A stretch of DNA of 64,000 nt from Mytilus galloprovincialis (GCF_965363235.1 NC_134848.1:58924181-58988180); one strand, 5' to 3'. Positions 1-11,877 are shown, counted from the stretch's first letter. Notes: generated by a model not told the origin, from the sequence alone. Numbers and translations are program-made.

Positions 1-155
1 AGCTTGGTCTTATTGACCTGTTTCCATTTGATTCTTGGCATAATACAATTTCAAAAATAGTATTCTTATATTAATAAACATGTACAAATCCATTATGTCG
101 TCTTAACTCATAATCAGTCTTCACACATGACTGGACTGTTTGTCTGATTGTTTTA

Positions 156-298
156 AGCTCACCTGGCCCGAAGGGCCAAGTGAGCTTTTCTCATCACTTG
201 GCGTCCGTCGTCGTTAACTTTTACAAAAATCTTATCCTCTGAAACTACTGGGCCAAATTACACCAAACTTTGCCACAATCATCGTTGGGGTATCTGGT
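156..298 (+). repeat. Dispersed bivalve-type repeat
   Basis: This stretch opens with a GC-rich palindromic core (ggcccgaagggcc) and runs into a conserved-looking block that mentions neither a coding frame nor terminal repeats. I recognise it from memory as a repeat common in bivalve genomes. Superfamily is not assignable from this copy alone. Confidence 0.5.
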
Positions 299-308
299 GG
301 AAAATTTC

Positions 309-530
309 TTAAATAGAGCATTTTCTTAGCAAAAATTGTCGTTTTTCACCATAAATAATAGATTTACCCGCGATATCGCAAAACACGTGAAGATGATTTA
401 TATATGAAAAAGAACTATTTTCCTTAATAGAAACGTCGGTCAGAGCTATTTTCCGCGCATCTTGAAGATAAAGGGATTCTTTCATCTGTACTTTAAAACT
501 GTACGGTTTATTATCTGGATAAAGGTGCAT
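309..530 (-). pseudogene. Fossil Polinton-like minor capsid (penton-like) fragment
   Basis: A 73-aa minus-strand frame starts at an ATG and carries YPDNKPYSFKV near its start, then a hydrophobic strand (KIALTDV) and later LHVFCDI and FLLRK. This order resembles the N-terminus of Polinton/Maverick minor capsid (penton base-like) proteins, in which a PDN motif is followed by a WEVAL-type strand and a VYCD-type strand. The likeness is by eye and short. Only the N-terminal part is present, so the copy is a broken fossil. Its first part recurs inside the block at 48802, next to a Polinton DNA polymerase on the same strand, which supports the assignment. An unrelated short open frame is the alternative. 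Confidence 0.45.
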
Positions 531-1619
531 GTTTCTGTTATTGTTACTATCAACGGTTAGGAAAAAACTTTGTTTTCATGTAACCGTCTTAATTGACACA
601 CGAATTTCCGTTCATGACCTTAAGAAACGAGTATACATAGATTTTTTTAAATATAGCTTTTATACAAGATTTTATTACTGAATCAAGAGCCCGTAATGGT
701 GAATGGGAGATTTTCACACAAAAGGAGAAGAATATCATTGATAGAATTATATGACAGACACTTATACTTTTGTGTTTATAATTTTTCTATATTTTTTCTG
801 TATTTCAGAATTGGCACGTTCCAGCACAGGATGGTTTTTGGACGAGGGATCTTCTCGTCCATTGGACCCATTCAAAGGGGTCCAACCCCAGGACGTAGTA
901 ATACGTTGTTTACCTTAATTATAATTACGTTCAATTTAACCATATTGTAATGTAAAATTGTGTTTTATATTGCTATTGTTCAATTTACGAATATAAGGTA
1001 TAGATTGTTGATGCTTTGAATTAGAAAAAGTAGATTTGCCATGACTTTTGGACAAACTATGTTGTAAACTATCAATCTAACTATTTCAGATATTATCATA
1101 GATTATAGGTATTACTATGTTGTTATCAAGAAGGGTAATTGTGTTGCTTAATTCCACAAAGACTGTTATATTATTTATTAGTCAGTACAAGTTGGAGATA
1201 AACAAATTTGTAATAATTTATATCATATGGAAAATTTAATTATGTATTTGGGGACAAATGGCAGATGCTACATTGTGGGTATGTGATGGTCAAGTATTGG
1301 ACACACAAGATTAGATATAATTAAAAATAAACGTATACATCTGTTCATTACGTCTATAATTAGGAATTTTATCAGTAGTGGTCGTGACATCAAAGATAAT
1401 TGGATAATCAGTAATTACAATAAAAACTATAAAAGCCTGGGTTTACAATTTGTGTTCAATTCGAACACTTATTGTATTCTAGCTTTTCCTGTTGCTGATT
1501 CTGGCCTTTCTACCAATTGATTGTGAGTTTGTTTCCCCCTTATTGTGACATACGTCAATACTTTAGCAAGGATTATAAAACACAATAGAATGGTGCAGGA
1601 TGTTTAAAGCGAGAGGAAA
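441..1619 (+). repeat. Long repeat, copy 1 (partner at 48802-49970)
   Basis: About 1.18 kb matches 48802-49970 in direct orientation at high identity with small indels. The block begins inside the minor-capsid fragment and ends just after the first codons of the Gag-like frame that starts at 1600. Its right part has a TATA box (ctataaaag, 1428-1436) and a leader-like stretch, so it may contain an LTR or 5' leader of the retroelement joined to a Polinton-like end. I could not fix a clean LTR boundary. The second copy also continues into the Gag start, so it is not a simple solo LTR. Confidence 0.7.
1428..1436 (+). promoter_or_regulatory. TATA box upstream of the Gag-like frame
   Basis: The motif ctataaaag lies about 170 bases before the Gag start and is kept in the second block copy at 49761-49769. 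It is followed by a CA-containing start-like region (gtgttcaattcg). It fits a retroelement or gene core promoter. Activity is inferred only. Confidence 0.45.
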
Positions 1620-2656
1620 ACCTACAAAACCAGGAAAAACACCTCTAAATTACAGTAAAGAGGCAGAACACCATAAGCTAGATACAGCGTTTCATCAATT
1701 AAACATTTTGCCAGAAGAGGAGCAATTCGTACTTAAACACCGTTTCGAAAATAAAATTTCTGAACGTGAGGACACCACAATACCATTCGTCCAAGATCCG
1801 TGGACTCTTCCTCCTCAATACAGTGACCAACCAACTGGACCGGTTCCTGATCATAACCCGTTCATACCTTTAAGTGTCTCAACTCCAATCAGGCCATTAC
1901 AACCAACACGGTTGGTTCGACCCAAAATTCCACAAGCCTTCCTGACGCATTCTACAGGGACATCAACACCTGGACCAGTGCAACAACCGTATCCCGGAAC
2001 GCCATTACTGGTAAATAAACTTTCATTGCCTGCTTTACAGACGCCGTTCCATTTTTCTTCAAACACGACACCAGAAGCCATAGCAATTGTGACAGCTGCC
2101 ACTGAAGTGTCATCTTCATCTGCATCTTCAATACCAAGTTCAACGACCTCTGCACCACCACCAGCAACAACAACATCCACCGCTTCAGCAGGTAGGACAT
2201 CAATACCACCTATGAACATTTTTAACATGTCTTCTTCTTTAAAGATTGAAAAATTCAAGGGTGATAATTCTCAAAACCCTGAAACTTGGCTGAACACTTT
2301 TAATCAATACTGTTCTTTTTATGATTTAACTAAGCAAAAGAGTGCAGAGTCATTCCCCTTCCATTTGGAAGACCATGTCTGAATTTGGTATGACCGTTTC
2401 GGCCACAAAAAAAATATAATTTTTTGATGAATTGATCTCTGTTTTTAAAGAGAGATTTAAAGACAAACAACATCTGTTGGATATGACAATATTACAAACT
2501 CACCAAGGAAGGACTGACTCTGTACTCGATTATTTGTCTAGATTGTTAAAATTGTCTACAAATCGAAATATATCTGATGATATATTGCTAGCTGTAGCAA
2601 TGAATGGGTTAAGGTGTTATCAAGGAGGGTATGGAGATAACTTCTTAGTTTTATAA
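1600..2656 (+). mobile_element. Fossil Ty3/Gypsy-type LTR element: Gag remnant
   Basis: Two plus-strand frames cover this span. The first (ATG at 1600) has a Pro/Ser/Thr-rich N-terminal half and then a retrotransposon Gag signature near its end: a FKGDNSQNPETWL-type stretch and an aromatic YCSFYDL block. The second continues with LISVFKERFKDK and a helical region, as in Gypsy-type Gag capsid domains. In the family, Gag forms the particle that packages element RNA. No protease, reverse transcriptase or integrase follows here. The copy is broken, with about one interruption inside Gag and loss of everything downstream. Age looks moderate because the protein is still readable. An unrelated Gypsy-type integrase fossil lies at 29774-30150. 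Confidence 0.7.
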
Positions 2657-2688
2657 TTTCTAAAATATTTCTTTTTTTTTTATTTCAG

Positions 2689-2757
2689 GAGCAAGCCTTC
2701 ACGACAAAAAGACCAAAGGTTATTGAAATAACGGACTCAAAATCAGATTTCGAATGA
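2689..2757 (+). pseudogene. Orphan terminal exon, acidic tail (fossil)
   Basis: A strong acceptor (polypyrimidine run ending tatttcag) is followed by 22 codons and a stop. The peptide has a basic patch (TTKRPKVIE) and an acidic end (TDSKSDFE). Its layout is like the C-terminal exons of the FGR-type genes at 36017-36355 and 46069-46263. No upstream exon of that gene is adjacent, because the Gag remnant precedes it. I read it as a stranded last exon of a virus-like element gene, with low certainty. Confidence 0.3.
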
Positions 2758-4559
2758 GAATTATATATAGACATTTAAAGAAATACCATTTGTTAACAAT
2801 TTTGTTGTAAATATATGTAAACATTTAGAGAAAATACCATATGTGAACATTTTGTTGTAAATCAAAAAAAAAAAATTGCAATTGATATTCGAAACTTGAA
2901 TATTTAGTTGGTATTTTTTTTTTTATGTTCTTATTTGATTAATCTGATCTCATTAAATTTTGTAATTTGTTTTTCTTTATTGATACACTATCAATAACTC
3001 AGCAATGCAACAATCACTTTTCCAATTGTCCATGGAAACACTTTATCGGATAAGTATAACATGTCATTAGAAATTTATTGGTAACATTTTCAACTTTGAT
3101 TTTAAAGCAATTTGAAGATTATTGCAATGAACAATTTATACACAGTTCTAACTTCTACGATTTAGATAAAAAAAATTTGTTGGAGAGTTGATTGATCAGC
3201 GTAACATCGATTTTAACAACAAAAATTCTTCATATGCTTCATGTCTATTACATATTGCAAAACATTGCGGGTATTAACGAGAACAGGAAATTTTATCGTA
3301 CTTGCAACATTTAGATTTATTCGTTTTAAGAGATTTTAGGGGGTGCTTTAAAAGAGATATGTGGCATTTTATAATATGCAAAGCTGTACTCAGAACATGT
3401 AGAAACTAACTTACCTTCATATATAAGAACCGCTATGTAAATAGACTTAGGCCTAGAGTAAGTAGACCTTGTGTGTATAGTCCTTTTATGGTCCTTATGT
3501 AAACATGATCCAAAACCTGTTTTCGAACACCAATCACTTTTAAAGGGGCACTAGCTGTCAAATTCATGTTCACCGATTTGACTCAAATTCTCATATTTGA
3601 TTTATCACAATGTAAAACATTTATCCAACCTATTCATAGTCTTAAATAAACAGTTTACAGGTCATGAGCTTGATAATGTTTCGCTTTATATTTAGCTTCG
3701 TTTCCTGTGTATTTTAGTCTTAATGCCAACTAATTAACTATCGAGTTGAAACCTGAACACCTCCTATGACCATATTAGCATAGATATAGATAGTTTAAGG
3801 AACTTGTGCAATAAGAATTTTGTAGGTCGGTTTAATTTAATATTATATATAAGAAATATATGTTTATCATCGTTTTTACCAACACAAAAGAAAGTTTTTT
3901 GTGGATCTAATCAGTCAAAAGATTATCCTTTGTTTTACTCCCAATTTTGACATTCTTTTCCTTTAAATAACTTCACACGGACAATTCATGCGTTTTCCAT
4001 CTATAGCTATTGGATTATAAAATTGAAGTTCACATGAATAAGGATTCAATGTATTAACTCTAAAATTGGTCCAAGTTGTCTTAAAATTGGTCCCCTGATC
4101 ATGCATGAAATATTTGCCACGTTAAGCAACCAACCAACAATCACTCAATATTAAAATTGGTCCGACTGGTGTATGGTCCGAGTTGTCATTATTTCGCCGA
4201 TGGAATGTATTCTCGTCTTGACTTCCCGTCTTCGTTTCATACTTTAAAACCCCATTTCCATTTCCGTAATTTTTACGCTCTCATTTACAATGTGCTGCTT
4301 AGCGGATATAATTATACTGTAGCTGCATTTGTAGCTCACTTTTTCCTAGTTTTATAACATTCCGTAGGATGGCTTATTTCAATGACCTAGTAGGGTGCAG
4401 TGGTGACTCCATTGGACCAATATTTCGGGAAAGATCTCTCAGTAGTATTTCTTCGGGTTCCTCGAGGTCATCGAGCAGATATCAAATAGTGTCAAGACTG
4501 GCATAAACGATGTGTAGAAAAAAATCCATATATACTATCACGCTGACATGATTTAAAAC
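2758..4559. other. Gene-free stretch with rearranged repeat pieces
   Basis: No convincing coding frame. 2995-3110 matches 12280-12395 in inverted orientation, and 3425-3540 matches 12140-12240 in direct orientation, so the same repeat has been rearranged in one of the two places. A short SINE-tail piece (catgaaatatttgcca, then gttaagcaacc) sits at 4103-4135 and matches the end of the SINE at 54657-55051. The 66-aa frame at 4157 has no supporting features. Confidence 0.5.
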
Positions 4560-4881
4560 CCAACAGACCTCTTGGAAAAAAATCAGTCAATTGATGTTTT
4601 GAGTGAAGAACAGAAAAAATATACACAGAAGTTGAAAAGTTGTTTAGAGCCAATTACACCTCTAACTGCAAGTTTACGAAGATTACAATTTGAACGGCTC
4701 TAAACAACTTTTCAACTTCTGTGTATATTTTTTCTGTTCTTCACTCAAAACATCAATTGAACGAGAATCATTTGATGAAGTTGTTGACCGTATAAATAGT
4801 CTATTGCCTCTAGAAAAGGAAGCAGACATGAAGAAATGGAGATACCGTAGAAAACTTAAAAGGTGGATTGCTATCATTTAA
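4560..4881 (+). pseudogene. Unrecognised helical protein exon split by a foldback
   Basis: A plus-strand frame reads a charged helical stretch (DLLEKNQSIDVLSEEQKKY) up to the loop of the foldback, and after the right arm another in-style stretch continues (RESFDEVVDRINSLLPLEK, then a Lys/Arg-rich end) to a stop at 4879-4881. The two parts look like one original exon interrupted by the inverted duplication of its own start. The C-terminus is basic (KKWRYRRKLKRW). I do not recognise the family. It lacks an obvious start codon, so an upstream exon is expected. It may be a host gene remnant or an accessory gene of one of the nearby elements. Confidence 0.35.
4587..4760. repeat. Long inverted repeat (foldback) inside an exon-like frame
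   Basis: Arms 4587-4652 and 4695-4760, about 66 bases each, are essentially perfect reverse complements around a loop of about 42 bases. The left arm reads in the plus frame as a charged peptide (SIDVLSEEQKKYTQKLK), which also appears in reverse in the right arm. Near-identity of the arms indicates a recent foldback duplication. Confidence 0.85.
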
Positions 4882-5257
4882 TATGATTATTTATGTATGC
4901 AATACTAGTATTTTAATATCAGGATATGGTGTTCAACTAGTGTTTAAAAAAAAAGGTATACCAAATAATTGTTTGAATGACATCTTCACACATTTCTATG
5001 ATTTTAAAATTATTTATCAATAATCAAGCTTGCAGTTGAATACAACCATGCCAATTTTTCATCATCCAAGTTTAAGGATGGATTATCAGTCTGACAATGG
5101 AAACAGAAATGCATTGTTAAAATTTTTACAATTTATTAAAAAAAATTGGATCGTTATTGTTTTATATTTGTAGGGAGAAGGTGAACAGAACAACTCAGCT
5201 ATCACAGATTCATATTGATGATTGAGATATTCTGGATAGTTAAAGTACCTCATCACG

Positions 5258-5491
5258 ATGAAATTCTCCTATATTGAATCCACCACCGTCATATTCAGAG
5301 CTAGTAACAGAAGTATGTGTAGATCAAGTAACAGCTTCGGAGTCTTGAGTTATGTGCAGGACATTTGGACAAAGCAAGACCGTGACAATTTACGACTTAT
5401 AAGGAACTACGTATATGCATTTAATAACAAGGAAGAAAAGCGGAGGCGGTTGGAAACACTTCATCATGACAAAATACCTAGAACTAATTAG
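5258..5491 (+). CDS. Unrecognised 77-aa reading frame
   Basis: An ATG-started frame ends with a charged helical part (TKQDRDNLRLIRNYVYAFNN followed by KEEKRRR). The first half is low in features. No TATA, splice or homologue is visible nearby, and a chance frame is quite possible. The charged C-terminal half is what makes it worth listing. Stretches 4882-5257 and 5492-5660 hold nothing I can name. Confidence 0.2.
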   Translation: MKFSYIESTTVIFRASNRSMCRSSNSFGVLSYVQDIWTKQDRDNLRLIRNYVYAFNNKEEKRRRLETLHHDKIPRTN

Positions 5492-5659
5492 AATTATGGG
5501 AAATACACAGATGGAGTCTATAGCGTGTGATTTCGAGAACCGGGTATGTTTCATTAAATTGCTATTGTATTAATTACTCCCGATCATTGTAAACATTGAA
5601 GTGACCTCTGAAGGTACCTTACCTATTTTATTATGGCAATGGAAATATGCAACTTCTAG

Positions 5660-8270
5660 ATTTTGGATTTTTTTTTTAATAATTAATTGCTATTTCCTGT
5701 CTATATCAGTGTTTCATATTTAGCATTGACAGTGGAACTGACACGGCAAAGGTTTTTTGGAATCATAGCAATGAGTGAATCGATATAATAGAATCCTTTT
5801 AACATGAGCTTACATAACAGGATCGAGTGCAATATTGCAAAAAACCTAATCTAATTGATATCAAGTAAAAATTAAACTATTCATTGCATCTAATGACTAG
5901 CGCCGTAGTACAACTATATTGAATGGTCATCTTGTCGGATTAATGTCACCTGAACCCTGTCCACAGAGCCTGTGGCGCAACTGAGAAGGATAGGGGAACA
6001 ACGACCTGTCATATGTGATGTGGTGCGCTAGATGAAAATTTATATGTCAAATAAATTGTATTTCATATGTATTTCTACGAATATACCATATGGAATTACT
6101 GCTTTAATGAATGATCTAAGAAATGTAGGAAATATGAATTTACTTGTACTGGCAGATTACTTCATAAATTTCAATTACCACGTATAAGCATAAACGTTGC
6201 CTTCTGCCTTAGCCCTTTGTTTGAATGTCAACATACATTTCCTTTGTTCTTGACGTCACACAGGTAATGGAAAAAAATATTGTCAAAGTCGCCGTCTCGT
6301 TTATAACAAAGAGATCAATATACTAATATTTTTATATCATAAAAGGAAATACTTTTAATTTAATTAAGACAAGTACTTAATTTACATACTTGCAAAGAAA
6401 TTGCACTTTTAAAATAGTATTTTGATTGTCACCAAGCCATTATGGTAAACATCACGTGGTTTAACTTGTAACGTAAGCATGCATTTTTTTTGTAAATCAT
6501 ACATTTTCTTTGTTCATGGCGTCACATAGGTAATTGAAATTTTTTGACATTTCATGTCCCTGTCAAATGATAACAAAGAGATCGACATACAATAAGAACA
6601 CACTTTTAATTTTAGTAACGACCAGTATATACATAACACACTCGGAGAATATCTGCATTTAAAACCTTACTAATATTCATAAACCCATAAAGGCGAACAT
6701 TCACATGGTATGAATTATACCACGAACATGCAAGTTTTTTAGTTATGTACGATTTACAGGTAAATAAAAAAACTTTGACTTTAACAGTATCTAATTTGAA
6801 ACTCAATGGCGTAAAAAGGAAAGGCATGTGCATACATCAGTTTACCTACGAAAAAGTAAATTTTTTGGCGAAAAAGGACTAAAAATTACTTTATATGACA
6901 GTACGTTATCCCTGTGATAAAAAAGTAATGTCAGATAGAATAGTTTATCTAAAAAAGATCGGGGGAACAGATAGGATATTCCATGCTTTATGGATATCCA
7001 TGTTATAACGTTATAGTTGTAACAAGTTTAGAAGGGATGTTCATTACAGCATACACCTGTAATCTAAACAAGATACACTGATGTATACTTAAAATATTGC
7101 ATGAAGATACACGTAAAAGAAAACTGAAAAAAACACCATGACCTAGGTCATGGTAAAACAAAAAAAAGAAAATGATGCTTGTGCTGATGTTCAGCTGCCT
7201 TTGAATTTTTGCATCATAGGAAAGTGACGCGCTTTGGCAGGTGAGACCAAAATTAGAATGATGACGCTTCCCTACCAAATGGTCCTCGTGGTTCAACTTA
7301 GGTCAAAATTACTAAAGAACAATAAAAAAAAGTTTTTACAAATGAATAAATTTTCATGAACCTCAAGTGTCTCTTATACTGTGTTACAATTAGGACAGAT
7401 GTCTTTAGAGATTGCGCCACAAAACCTTTCAATACCGTCATTTTCGTCTACAAAACAATTGAACTATTCTTTTTTTTCTAATTTTATAGGGTATTTTCCC
7501 CAATTTCAATGGAGAAGGAATGCAGATATCCCCTTTGGTGTGATTCATGCGCTTCACACTGTAACGAGAATATTGAGGGAGGAAGAGATTTTTTTTAATA
7601 ATTAATTGCTAGTTGCTGTCTATATTAGCGTTTCATATTTAGCATTGAGAGTGGAACTTACACTGCAAAGCTTTTTTTGAAATCATAGCAATGAGTGAAT
7701 CGATATAATAGAATCCTTTTAACGTGAGCTTACATAACAGGATCGAGTGCAATATTGCAAACCAATTATAATTGATATCAATTACTAACGCCGTAGTACA
7801 ACTATATTGAATGGTCATCTCGTCGGATTAATGTCACCTGAACTCTGCCCACAGAGCCTGTGGCGCAACTAAAAAGGATAGGGAAAAAACGACCTGTCAT
7901 GTGATGTGGTGCGCTAGATGAGAATTTATTTTTCAAATATTTGTATTTCATATGTATTTCTACGAATATACCATATGGAATTACTGTTTTAATGAATGAT
8001 CTAAGAAATGTAGGAAATATGAATTTACTTGTACTGGCAGATTACTTCATAAATTTCAATTGCCACGTATAAGCATAAACGTTGCCTTCTGCCTTAGCCC
8101 TTTGTTTGAATGTCAACATACATTTCCTTTGTTCTTGACGTCACACAAGGTAATGGAAAAAAATATTGTCATTTCAAGTCGCCGTCTCGTTTATAACAAA
8201 GAGATCAATATACCAATATTTTTATACCATAAAAGGAAATACTTTTAATTTAATTAAGACAAGTAAGCAT
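5660..8270. repeat. Two direct copies of a dispersed repeat
   Basis: 5667-6366 and 7592-8263 are direct copies of one sequence at high identity. Both include a dinucleotide-rich leader, a block reading atcatagcaatgagtgaatc and a tail containing ttcttgacgtcacac. A third short piece of the leader lies on the opposite strand at 29640-29790. The 60-70-aa frames in these copies are unsupported. The repeat has no recognised transposase. Confidence 0.75.
6180..7590. repeat. Left arm of a large inverted duplication
   Basis: This stretch is the reverse complement of 25435-27640 apart from an extra 0.6 kb in the right arm (about 25571-26180). The arms are some 18 kb apart and flank, among others, the Harbinger element. 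Identity looks above 90 percent by eye. Frames within (for example 7003-7296 minus) are not supported as genes. Confidence 0.75.
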
Positions 8271-8854
8271 GCAATTTTTTTGTAAATCATACGATTTCTT
8301 TGTTCTTGACGTCACATAGGTAAATGAAAAAAACATTGACATTTCATGTCCTGTCAAATGATAACAAAGAGATCGACATACAATAAGAACACACTATTAA
8401 TTTTAGTTACGACCAGTGTATACATAACACACTCTGCAATTAAAATCTTACTAAAGTTCATGAACCCATACAGGCAGACGTTCACATGGTTTCAATTGTA
8501 CCACGAACATGCAAGTTTTTTTCGTAATGTACGATTTACAGGTAAATAAAAAACTTTGACGTTAACTGTATCTTATTTGAAACTCAATGGCGTAAAAAAA
8601 AATATCTAGCGAGTGCTCCAGATTTGATTTCACAGTGCAAATAGCTAAAACAAAACAACTACTTAATTATTTTACATCTTTAACACTGGATTTGGCACAC
8701 AGTTATAACAACAACAATTTTTATTTGTCAATCAGTCCTGGGCCATGTTGTAGAGGTAAACGAACCGAAAGTAACAGGACATAAAGTCACAAATTTCGTA
8801 GAACAAAAGGTCACAAATAAGAGAAATATCTTGAAATATTTACTATCATGCTTT
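8271..8854. repeat. Repeat mosaic with a repeated gtcaca motif
   Basis: 8390-8715 matches 30500-30840 in the same orientation, including a block with agcgagtgctccagatttga. 8758-8815 carries repeated aggacataaagtcacaa motifs that recur at 27640-27700, 29605-29635 and 30420-30455. These motifs look like the terminal repeats of a small dispersed element. No gene is supported. Confidence 0.55.
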
Positions 8855-9953
8855 AGAAAATTTCTTGGCACCATGAAGACATTTAAGTGCCAAGCCACTT
8901 CGACATTTTGATTTACTGTGATATTTTTTGATAAAATTACGTTTACAAACTTAGATTTCATCAATACATCTAATTAAAATAAAGTTTAACTAATCCAAAT
9001 AATTCAAAGGAAAGTAAATTGAGGGTTTCGTAACTTTAAAATAAATCAAATAAAAGTTTTTGAGATAATGTAATTTTTCATATTAAATATAAGGTGAAAA
9101 TTTGTAGAATATATCCTCATCAGTAAATAGTAAAATTTAGATGAAAGTGTTAAAATTTGGAGGAAAGTTTAGAAAGTTTAGAAAATTATTCACAAGTGAG
9201 ATTTTGTGGCCGAATGGATATCCTGTTTGATCTTCTCGGTATTCTTGGTTCATGTTGTTCAGGGGCTTCTTGTCTGTTATTTTCACGTGGTGGGAAAATA
9301 CTTTAATGTCTTGAAGTTTTTCATAAATTGCGATGGGGATATAGTCTACAGTTTTTTTCTTTTTTTGGAGTGTTCACACATCTGCTATTTCTAGTTTTGA
9401 GATTGAGTCTTCATCTACATTAAAGGTGAATCGATGTTGCTGGAAATTAACCCTACTTTTATATTATCTCACAACTTTTTTCTTCTTCCAAATTCACATA
9501 TTTTTCAAAGTTCTCTTTGATTAACAATTCTGACATTACTTGTGTTGTTCTCCTCTATAGCTACAGTATGAAAAGCTGTGCATTATTACCTTTAAGATAT
9601 ATTTATGTTTTAGAAGAACAAGACCATTTAAATTTACTAAAATTTAAAAGATGACAATGGATATTTTTGTTAAATTATGACATTACCTTAATAAGTTTAC
9701 AAATCAATACTCTTGGTTCTCCTGGTAAGCATGGCAAGTGAAATTTCTTTACATTTTTTTTTACAAAGTTAGTCTGTACTTTCTATCATGATTCTTAAAT
9801 CAATATTTCATGTAATTCGTGGGTTAACTTTTCGAGAAATATTGTCTGTCTGGGGTTCCGACTATTTGTTTGATTATCTCAGACATGTCTTACTCAATTC
9901 ACATTGCATCACAATTTTAAAAAAAAGTTTGTTATTTATTCGTTCTTTTTCAG

Positions 9954-10023
9954 TTATCCACCCCTTCCACAGACTCCAATAACACAATACAATCCATCAG
10001 AACCTGCATTTTCTCCTCAACAG
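9954..10023 (+). pseudogene. Pro-rich internal exon (fossil), copy 1
   Basis: A 70-base exon between a good acceptor (cgttctttttcag) and donor (cag then gtatgagt) encodes YPPLPQTPITQYNPSEP and ends in phase 0. The second exon of the FGR gene in cassette B is likewise Pro-rich (PLPQPQEQ), so this may be the equivalent exon of another family member. The duplicate at 54516-54585 keeps both splice sites. Flanking exons are not certain. Confidence 0.4.
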
Positions 10024-10231
10024 GTATGAGTATATCCTACAAATAAAATAATTTCTTTTATAGATAATTATATATTTTAATATGTACATGTTAGTTAGAT
10101 AATAATTCAAAAATGTTATTTAAACAAATGGTTATTTTTTTTTTATATATATATCATGTGATAGAGATCATGCAGTTGTTTCCTAGCCCTGATTTATGTA
10201 AATTATATATACCTTTACTATTTTAAGATAA

Positions 10232-10328
10232 GAGAGCACTTTAATATTTTGACCACGAGCATCACTGAAGAGACATGTATTGTCGAAATGCGCATCTGGT
10301 GCAAGAAAATTGGTACCATTAATTTTAA
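10232..10328 (+). repeat. Short inserted repeat of about 97 bases
   Basis: The sequence is present here and absent at the matching point of the other 3-kb copy (near 55218), so the boundaries are set by comparison. It contains gagcatcactgaagagacat and a cgaaatgcgc core. A related core occurs at 25569-25590. The flanks share a tttaa-type duplication. I know this sequence as a widespread bivalve repeat; class unknown. Confidence 0.6.
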
Positions 10329-10372
10329 CTACCGTAATTATTCTAAATAGTTAAATAAATTATATACTTTCC

Positions 10373-10690
10373 GGTTTTCCCATCAAAGAATTTGTAGGTT
10401 TACGTCCCTAAATGTACAGTTTGAAATATGATGCGATCGAAAAATGTGAAGATGGACGGATAAATAAATATCAGGTGGAGAAAAAAGTGGCTAAAGGGAT
10501 CGCTAGATGTTAAATTAAAAATACACTCAGACATGAAAATCACAAAAAGTGCTTGTTTAATGAAACTGTCACATTAAATTCGATGAATTTGATTAGGAGT
10601 AAAAACCATCAGCTTTTCATAGACACAATTGTGAAGAAGGGACTTTGCAGTTTCGATGATAAACGTTACTAGAAAATTGGAGAAATGTGA
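10373..10690 (+). pseudogene. Fossil Polinton DNA polymerase B, last exon, copy 1
   Basis: The plus strand carries the C-terminal exon of a Polinton/Maverick protein-primed DNA polymerase B: a KEFVG-type start, a basic VEKKVAKGI stretch, and a GLCSFDDKRY end motif close to the stop. It aligns with the last exon of the cassette B polymerase (46827-46487) and with copy 2 at 55264-55616. The catalytic core is not here. This copy is broken, with at least two interruptions. It is convergent with the FGR gene at 11877-11081, as in cassette B. Confidence 0.65.
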
Positions 10691-11080
10691 TTTGTTTACC
10701 TTAACTTATGTAAATATATATGATGTTTGTTTCCTAATAAAAATAAAACATTTGTGTTGTATTTATCTAGAAAATATATATAGTCCGGATGATACTTTTC
10801 AGAGTCAAATATAAGACTTATAAAATTTATATGCCAGTCGTGCGTTTCGAATATATATATACAAGACTCATCAGTGACACTTGAATCAAAATAATAGGAA
10901 GATCAAACTAGGTAAAAAGTTAAGGAGCATTGAGAATATAAAAAAATCCCCAAAAATATACCAAATACGATGAGTGTTATTTATGTATAGGGAGGAGGGG
11001 AAATCGAATTACGGGTTTTCAAATAAACAAGACACTATCATTGATATTTTTTTGTCAACACAAAGGCATTGAAATTTATT

Positions 11081-11877
11081 TCAATTCATTTGATGAAAGA
11101 GGATTAAATCATTCAGAATATTTTCTGGAAGAGCTTCATCAGTGTATGGCGCGGGAGATATAGTTTCATATCTCATTTTTTTTTTATTTGATCTTCTGTA
11201 TCTTTCACAGCAGGGGTAAACGTTTTGTTGAATGTAGTCAGTGCTATGAGTAAATCCTCGTTTCTGATGATAATTTCTCGTAGGGACAACCTCTTCACAT
11301 TCATAAATCTGTTGACATGAACCTGCTGGAGGACTTGGCGGTGGTTGTCTGAAAGCATTCAGGCTAGGGTGTATAAAAGCCGCTGATTGTTTATAAGCAA
11401 CTGTTTGAGGCTGAAGTGGTGCTGGTGGAAAAGGGTAGACAAATGTACTTTTAGGTTGATGAGTTGTCACCCTATGGGATGCTTCCTGCTGCTGAATCCT
11501 ATGTGAAGACTCCTAATTTAAAAAAAAAAAAAGCAAAAGGTTCTTTAAAGATTAAAAAGGGTCGTAAAATTTCAATTGAACGGAGAAAAGTTTAGAAGTA
11601 AAACAAATTAATAACTTACCTCGGCTGCTTTTCCTGCAGGGAAGACACTGCTCAGGGAATCAAGATCTCTTCAGATTGATAAAATGAAATCTAGTTCATC
11701 AAGTCCCAGACATATCCCATTAAAACGGGCCTTCCCGAACTTGTTATCGTATAGATCTAAATAGTAAAACTGTTTATGTTTCCTAAACACTAAGGATTTA
11801 TTCCTCCCAAATTTCACTCTGAATTCTGTTTCCCCACTTTTGTTTACGGTCTGCTGGAAAACTACGTTGCTTGCCAT
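11081..11877 (-). pseudogene. FGR-type small gene, copy 1 (fossil, virus-like element)
   Basis: Two exons are visible: 11877-11620 (ATG at 11877) and 11512-11081, with matching phase-0 splice sites. Exon 1 encodes a compact fold with VKFGRNKSLVF, then FYYLDLYDN and a helix LGLDELDF. This strand-rich part followed by one helix recalls PC4/p15-type single-strand DNA-binding domains, a likeness by eye only. Exon 2 is Pro/Gln-rich (YPFPPAPLQPQ) and ends with an acidic-amphipathic tail (DEALPENILNDLILF). The copy looks broken about once, in its first exon. It converges on a polymerase B terminal exon, the arrangement also seen in cassette B and in copy 2. Function is not established. Confidence 0.6.

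Noticed and set aside
1851-2258. 135-aa and 85-aa minus frames
   Set aside because: They are shadows of the Pro/Ser/Thr-rich Gag-like coding stretch on plus.
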